DNA of 26,078 bases from an uncultured Clostridia bacterium (lineage in GTDB: Bacteria > Bacillota > Clostridia > TANB77 > CAG-508): positions 1 through 26,078 of the forward strand of contig CAKPKP010000019.1 of assembly GCA_934167495.1 (NCBI GenBank), written 5' to 3'. A model generated the notes under the pieces. That model ran no database searches. It had not been told where the DNA came from and worked only from the letters and a program-made list of their open reading frames with translations. The translations under genes were made by a program, and so were the position numbers. Numbering within the stretch: position 1 is the stretch's first letter; the number at the start of each line of letters is the position of its first letter. Below are positions 22,048 to 26,078 of this stretch, piece by piece.

Positions 22048-22731
22048 TTATTTTTGATTTATATATAATCCAGGTCCCATAGTTGTAGATATAGATACAC
22101 TCTTAATATATTGACCTTTTGCTGCAGCTGGTTTAGCTTTTATTATAGCTTCAATTATTGTTTGATAGTTTTCTAATAATTTTTCAGCTCCAAATGAAAC
22201 TTTACCAAATCCTAAGTGAATTATATTTGTTTTATCTAATCTGTATTCAACTTTACCTGATTTAATATCTGCTATAGCTTTTGTAACATCCATTGTTACT
22301 GTTCCTGATTTAGGGTTTGGCATTAAACCTTTAGGTCCTAATACTTTACCTAATCTACCTATAACACCCATCATATCTGGTGTTGCAACTATAACATCAT
22401 AATCAAACCAATTTTCATTTTGAATTTTTGGAACTAATTCTTCAGCTCCTACATAGTCTGCTCCAGCAGCTTCAGCTTCTTTAGCTTTATCTCCTTTTGC
22501 AAATACTAATACTTTTAATGTTTTACCTGTACCATGAGGTAATACTACTGTACCTCTAACTTGTTGTTCAGCATGTTTAGAATCTACACCTAATTTAACA
22601 TGTAATTCTACTGTTTCATCAAATTTTGGTTTTGGCATTTTTTCTAATATTTCAATAGCTTCTTTAGCTTCATATACTTTTGAGCTATCTACAAGCTTTT
22701 CAGCTTCTAAATATCTTTTTCCTCTTTTCAT
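22048..22731 (-). CDS. rplA: 50S ribosomal protein L1
   Basis: The 227-residue protein is L1 by length and by conserved blocks: MKRGKRYLEAEKLVDSSKVYEAKEAIEILEKMPKPKFDETVELHVKLGVD, VRGTVVLPHGTGKTLKVLVFAKG, MMGVIGRLGKVLGPKGLMPNPKSGTVT and the final VSISTTMGPGLYIN. L1 forms the mobile stalk at the ribosomal E site and in many bacteria represses the rplK-rplA mRNA. It follows rplK with a strong AAAGGAGG site. Confidence 0.97.
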   Translation of the reverse strand: MKRGKRYLEAEKLVDSSKVYEAKEAIEILEKMPKPKFDETVELHVKLGVDSKHAEQQVRGTVVLPHGTGKTLKVLVFAKGDKAKEAEAAGADYVGAEELVPKIQNENWFDYDVIVATPDMMGVIGRLGKVLGPKGLMPNPKSGTVTMDVTKAIADIKSGKVEYRLDKTNIIHLGFGKVSFGAEKLLENYQTIIEAIIKAKPAAAKGQYIKSVSISTTMGPGLYINQK

Positions 22732-22782
22732 TTAAATCCTCCTTTGGTAATAACGAGCTTATGCTCTCCCAATTATTTTTAA

Positions 22783-23211
22783 TTAATCTACTACTACAAC
22801 ACCCATTGAACGAGCTGTTCCAGCAACCATGCTCATAGCTGCTTCTACTGAAGCTGCATTTAAATCTTCCATTTTTTGTTCTGCGATTGCTTTAACTTGT
22901 TCTTTAGTTATTTTAGCAACTTTTTCTTTATTTGGTTTTCCTGAACCTTTTTCAATTTTAATTGCTTTTTTTATTAAAACTGCAACTGGTGGAACTTTTG
23001 TTATAAAAGAAAAAGATTTATCTTTATAAACAGAAATTACAACTGGTATTATCATACCTGGTTGGTTAGCTGTTCTATCATTGAATTCTTTAACGAATTG
23101 CATAATGTTAACACCACTTGAACCTAAAGCTGGACCTACTGGTGGAGCTGGTGTTGCTTTTCCTGCTTCTATTTGTAATTTAATAACATTAACTACTTCT
23201 TTCTCTGCCAT
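22783..23211 (-). CDS. rplK: 50S ribosomal protein L11
   Basis: The 142-residue protein is L11. It has the N-terminal VNVIKLQIEAGKATPAPPVGPALGSSGVNIMQFVKEFNDRT, with the proline-rich helix involved in thiostrepton binding and stringent factor activation, and the C-terminal rRNA-binding domain ending GTARSMGVVV. It is part of the GTPase-associated centre. The start follows AAGGAGG. It lies between nusG and rplA, as is standard. Confidence 0.97.
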   Translation of the reverse strand: MAEKEVVNVIKLQIEAGKATPAPPVGPALGSSGVNIMQFVKEFNDRTANQPGMIIPVVISVYKDKSFSFITKVPPVAVLIKKAIKIEKGSGKPNKEKVAKITKEQVKAIAEQKMEDLNAASVEAAMSMVAGTARSMGVVVVD

Positions 23212-23267
23212 TTTATTAGCACCTCCTTCAAAATAGAAATTTATATTAATATATAATATTTTTAATA

Positions 23268-23804
23268 TTAATCAATTTTTTGTACTTGAGCAAACTCAAC
23301 TTCAACAGGTGTTTCTCTACCAAACATTGAAACTAGAACTTTTACTTTTCCTTTTTCTTTACTGATTTCTTGAACTATACCGACAAAACCTTCTAATGGT
23401 CCATTAACAACTTTTACATTATCATTTACATCATAATCGATATTTACTGGTACGTCATCAAATCCCATATTTCTAATTTCATCATCTGTAAGTGGAATAG
23501 GATCAGTTCCTGACCCAACAAATCCAGTTACACCTCTTGTATTTCTAACAATATACCAAGATTCTTCAGTAACAATCATTTTTACTAATACATATCCTGG
23601 GAAAACTTTTTTCAAATTAGTTTTTCTTTTTCCATCTTTAATTTCTACTTGTTCTTCCATTGGAACAACTATATTAAAGAAATAATCTTCTAATTCTCTA
23701 TTTTTTATAGTTTTTTCAAGATCTGTTTTAACTTTATTTTCATATCCTGAATAAGTATGAACAACATACCATCTTGGTTCTAAATTTTCATTTACTTGAG
23801 ACAT
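23268..23804 (-). CDS. nusG: Transcription elongation/termination factor NusG
   Basis: The 178-residue protein has an NGN domain (WYVVHTYSGYENKVKTDLEKTI, KKVFPGYVLVKM, WYIVRNTRGVTGFVG) and a C-terminal KOW domain (NDNVKVVNGPLEGFVGIVQEISKEKGKVKVLVSMFGRETPVEVEF). NusG binds RNA polymerase and modulates pausing and transcription-translation coupling. It follows secE by 21 nt in the conserved secE-nusG-rplK order. Confidence 0.97.
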   Translation of the reverse strand: MSQVNENLEPRWYVVHTYSGYENKVKTDLEKTIKNRELEDYFFNIVVPMEEQVEIKDGKRKTNLKKVFPGYVLVKMIVTEESWYIVRNTRGVTGFVGSGTDPIPLTDDEIRNMGFDDVPVNIDYDVNDNVKVVNGPLEGFVGIVQEISKEKGKVKVLVSMFGRETPVEVEFAQVQKID

Positions 23805-23825
23805 TAGTTTAGCCTCCCTTTAAAA

Positions 23826-24203
23826 CTATTCCTCTGTAACTACTGGTTCAGTTGTTTCTTCTGTAGAAGTACTTGTGTTTTCACCATTTGTTTCTTCTGG
23901 TGTTGGAGTAGTTTCTACTTCTGAATTATCTGTAACAGTGTTACTTCCTTCAACATTTTCATTTACTTCATTATTAGTTTGACTTGAAGTAACTAAAGAC
24001 TTTATTTTATCTATTCCATATGTATTCATACTTTCAAAAACAACATCTAGTGCAAATACAATTACAGCAATAATCAACACTATTGCTATTACAGCAGTTG
24101 TATTATTAACAAGTTGCTTTGTTGATGGCCATATGACTTTCTTTAATTCTGCTTTAAAATCTTTAAAAAATTTCTTATCTTTTTTATTTGTATCGTTAGC
24201 CAT
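23826..24203 (-). CDS. secE: Preprotein translocase subunit SecE with unusual C-terminal extension
   Basis: The core is a typical short SecE: DKKFFKDFKAELKKVIWPSTKQLVNNTTAVIAIVLIIAVIVFALDVVF, an amphipathic helix followed by one membrane helix (about 32-56). SecE clamps SecY in the translocon. After the membrane segment come about 65 residues rich in Thr, Glu, Asn and Ser (TPTPEETNGENTSTSTEETTEP), which normal SecE (about 60-75 residues total) does not have; by topology this tail would face outside. I start at the ATG at 24203 because AAGGAGG precedes it and rpmG ends 20 nt upstream; the longer frame to 24269 would overlap rpmG. Confidence 0.92.
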   Translation of the reverse strand: MANDTNKKDKKFFKDFKAELKKVIWPSTKQLVNNTTAVIAIVLIIAVIVFALDVVFESMNTYGIDKIKSLVTSSQTNNEVNENVEGSNTVTDNSEVETTPTPEETNGENTSTSTEETTEPVVTEE

Positions 24204-24223
24204 ACTTTTCCTCCTTAATAAGG

Positions 24224-24388
24224 CTATTTTGTTTCTTTGTGAGTTGTACGTTTTTTGCAGAATTTGCAATATTTAACAATTTCTAATCTATCAGTATTGT
24301 TTCTTTTATTTTTTTCAGTCATATAATTTCTTCTTTTACATTCTGTACATTCTAAAATTATATGTTCTCTTGGACCTTTTGCCGCCAT
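24224..24388 (-). CDS. rpmG: 50S ribosomal protein L33
   Basis: This 54-codon gene encodes MAAKGPREHIILECTECKRR followed by NYMTEKNKRNNTDRLEIVKY and CKFCKKRTTHKETK. The two CxxC pairs form the zinc ribbon of the cysteine-containing L33 type. It begins with an ATG preceded by GGAGGTG and lies directly before secE, the usual clostridial order. The N-terminal AAKGPREHI segment is a few residues longer than the common 49-residue form. Confidence 0.95.
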   Translation of the reverse strand: MAAKGPREHIILECTECKRRNYMTEKNKRNNTDRLEIVKYCKFCKKRTTHKETK

Positions 24389-24475
24389 TATCTACACCTC
24401 CGATTTGCTTAGTTTCAAGCTATATTATATTTTATTTAACGATGTGATTGCTATGTAATATTTACATGCTTTAAT

Positions 24476-24504
24476 ACTTTATCACAAAAATAGCTTTATG
24501 TCAA
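24476..24504 (-). promoter_or_regulatory. Sigma-A promoter of the rpmG-secE-nusG-rplKA operon
   Basis: TTGACA (minus strand, 24504-24499), a 17-bp spacer and TAAAGT lie about 90 nt before rpmG. The -35 box is only 10 nt past the stop of the flavin reductase gene, with no terminator between them. Confidence 0.65.
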
Positions 24505-24514
24505 TATTTCTAAA

Positions 24515-25084
24515 CTATTTTTTCTTCTTTTTTTCAACAGAGTATCCAAATTTTCCAATTTTTCTTCCTGTAGAAAAATACTTACCATTTGAATATGATA
24601 TTAAATTACATTTTGTAATATCAAAAGCACCTTTGTCGTCAATATATTTTTCGTCAGCATCTATAGCTAATACATCTGCTATAAACATATGATGACTTCC
24701 TAATTCTTTTATTTCTCTAACTTTACATTCTATTGATACAGGACTTTCTTTTATCATAGGACATTTAACAAAATTTGCTTTTTCTTTAGTTAATTTCATC
24801 TCTTTAAATTTATCTACATCTCGTCCGCTTTTTACACCACACCAGTCTGTAGCATAAACTAAATCTTCATTTGTTAAATTTATAACAAATTCACCAGCTT
24901 CTTTTATAATATTGTAAGAATATCTTTCAGGTCTTACAGATATATATACCGTTGCAGGATTTGTATTTAATATTCCAGTCCATGCAACTGTTATAATATT
25001 AGATTTTTCCATATTACCACTAGATACCATAACTACTGGTAATGGATAAATAAATGTACCTGGTTTCCAACAAACTTTTGACAT
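24515..25084 (-). CDS. Flavin reductase-like FMN-binding protein
   Basis: From the ATG at 25084 the protein has 189 residues and the flavin reductase split-barrel fold: KPGTFIYPLPVVMVSSGNMEKSNIITVAWTGILNTNPATVYISVRPERYSYNII near the N-terminus and an HHMFIADVLAI strand later. Family members bind FMN and either reduce it with NAD(P)H or act as electron carriers; the partner is not evident here. I prefer this start because AAGGAGG lies 6 nt upstream; an ATG 13 codons earlier (25123) adds an unrelated stretch. The C-terminus ends in six lysines. The neighbouring rRNA and ribosomal genes give no functional hint. Confidence 0.8.
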   Translation of the reverse strand: MSKVCWKPGTFIYPLPVVMVSSGNMEKSNIITVAWTGILNTNPATVYISVRPERYSYNIIKEAGEFVINLTNEDLVYATDWCGVKSGRDVDKFKEMKLTKEKANFVKCPMIKESPVSIECKVREIKELGSHHMFIADVLAIDADEKYIDDKGAFDITKCNLISYSNGKYFSTGRKIGKFGYSVEKKKKK

Positions 25085-25300
25085 ATATCCTCCTTTTTTA
25101 ACAAACAATATAATTTTGCTCACTAATACAATTTAAAAATTTTTTCTATAAAATTTATATTAAAATAACTATAAGTTATTTAGCTAAATCTAATTTTAAA
25201 ATTTATTTTTAACTTTCAATAAATTGTTTTGTGATTAAATATTATTGTTTAAAATAAATCTACAATTTAATTTTATATAATATAAGTTTTACTATTATAT
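25085..25300. other. Gap between flavin reductase gene and rRNA terminator
   Basis: This stretch is very AT-rich and has no credible reading frame. It contains a short palindrome, AATAACTATAAGTTATT, near 25163-25179 and presumably the flavin reductase promoter, which I could not pin down. Nothing else is recognised. Confidence 0.5.
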
Positions 25301-25303
25301 AAA

Positions 25304-25354
25304 AATAAAGCAAAAATTAAAAATATGAATTGTATTCCTAATTTTTGCTTTATT
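25304..25354 (-). terminator. Terminator of the rRNA operon
   Basis: A perfect 16-bp stem, AATAAAGCAAAAATTA / TAATTTTTGCTTTATT, has a 19-nt loop and is followed by TTTTTATA on the minus strand, just after the 5S gene. It marks the 3' end of the rRNA transcription unit. Confidence 0.85.
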
Positions 25355-25379
25355 ACTTATATAAATAAAAAATAAAAAA

Positions 25380-25495
25380 ACTGGCGACTTCCTATTTTTC
25401 CAGCAGGGTAACCCGCAAGTATCTTCGGCACTAAAGAGCTTGACTTCTGTGTTCGGCATGGGAACAGGTATTTCCTCTTCGTTATTATCACCAGA
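25380..25495 (-). rRNA. rrf: 5S ribosomal RNA
   Basis: On the minus strand the sequence CTGGTGATAATAACGAAGAGG begins the gene. It contains the highly conserved CCCATGCCGAACACAGAAG loop region and ends GGAAGTCGCCAG, which pairs with the 5' end as helix I. The length is about 115 nt. It lies about 70 nt downstream of the 23S gene. The ends are approximate to a few bases. Confidence 0.96.
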
Positions 25496-25563
25496 AAATT
25501 TTCGTGTACTTCTTAGCACACTCAAAAATACATAGATAAATACTTCTTCTTAGGCAAAACTTT

Positions 25564-26078
<515 letters not shown>

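Noticed and set aside
25295..25525. Minus-strand 76-codon frame across the 5S region
   Set aside because: It spans the 5S rRNA and its terminator and is not a protein gene.

Overview
The window reads as chromosome of a low-GC, spore-forming, probably anaerobic Firmicute of the class Clostridia. The support is very AT-rich DNA with strong AGGAGG-type ribosome binding sites, four sporulation genes (yunB, sipL, yabG, spoIIID) plus a spore-photoproduct-lyase relative, the mcsA-mcsB-clpC operon, and a class III (anaerobic) ribonucleotide reductase remnant. Almost every gene is on the minus strand. The single clear exception is a 50-codon zinc-ribbon gene at 4008-4160. No species is named because nothing in the sequence fixes one.

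Layout from left to right, with transcription mostly running right to left. (1) 1-2764 holds a small folded element at the window edge, then yunB, sipL and veg. (2) 2916-7060 holds yabG, the plus-strand zinc-ribbon gene followed by a structured repeat, spoIIID, a cytidine deaminase, a CmpB-family membrane protein and an SPL-like radical SAM protein. (3) 7167-9312 is a broken anaerobic ribonucleotide reductase gene. (4) 9400-13385 is a four-gene operon (Tim44-like, SPFH/YdjI-like, YdjG-like zinc ribbon, TPM/YdjH-like) with its own promoter and terminator. It resembles the B. subtilis YdjGHI membrane-stress module but has no pspA. (5) 13446-15646 is a cadmium/zinc resistance pair, a CadC-type repressor and a P1B ATPase, with a palindromic operator. 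(6) 15799-15942 is the second copy of the structured repeat. (7) 16032-20051 is mcsA-mcsB-clpC without ctsR, and the McsB has lost residues that are normally essential. (8) 20236-20751 is a lone pseudopilin-like gene. (9) 20904-24388 is rpmG-secE-nusG-rplK-rplA-rplJ-rplL with a clear L10 leader/attenuator. rpoB does not follow rplL. (10) 24515-25084 is a flavin reductase-like protein, and 25304-26078 holds the rRNA terminator, the 5S gene and the 3' part of the 23S gene.

The most unusual signal is the repeat at 4165-4306 and 15799-15942. The two copies share about 46 nearly invariant bases and four stems. The stem sequences differ between copies while base pairing is kept, including compensatory single-pair changes. 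A third, solo-hairpin remnant sits at 20797-20830. All three abut the T-tract of a minus-strand intrinsic terminator. This looks like either an undescribed structured RNA or a terminator-targeting palindromic mobile element. Other points worth checking are the McsB substitutions, Ser in place of the catalytic Cys in the SPL-like protein, the NrdD frameshift with loss of the glycyl-radical domain, and the long Thr/Glu-rich tail on SecE.
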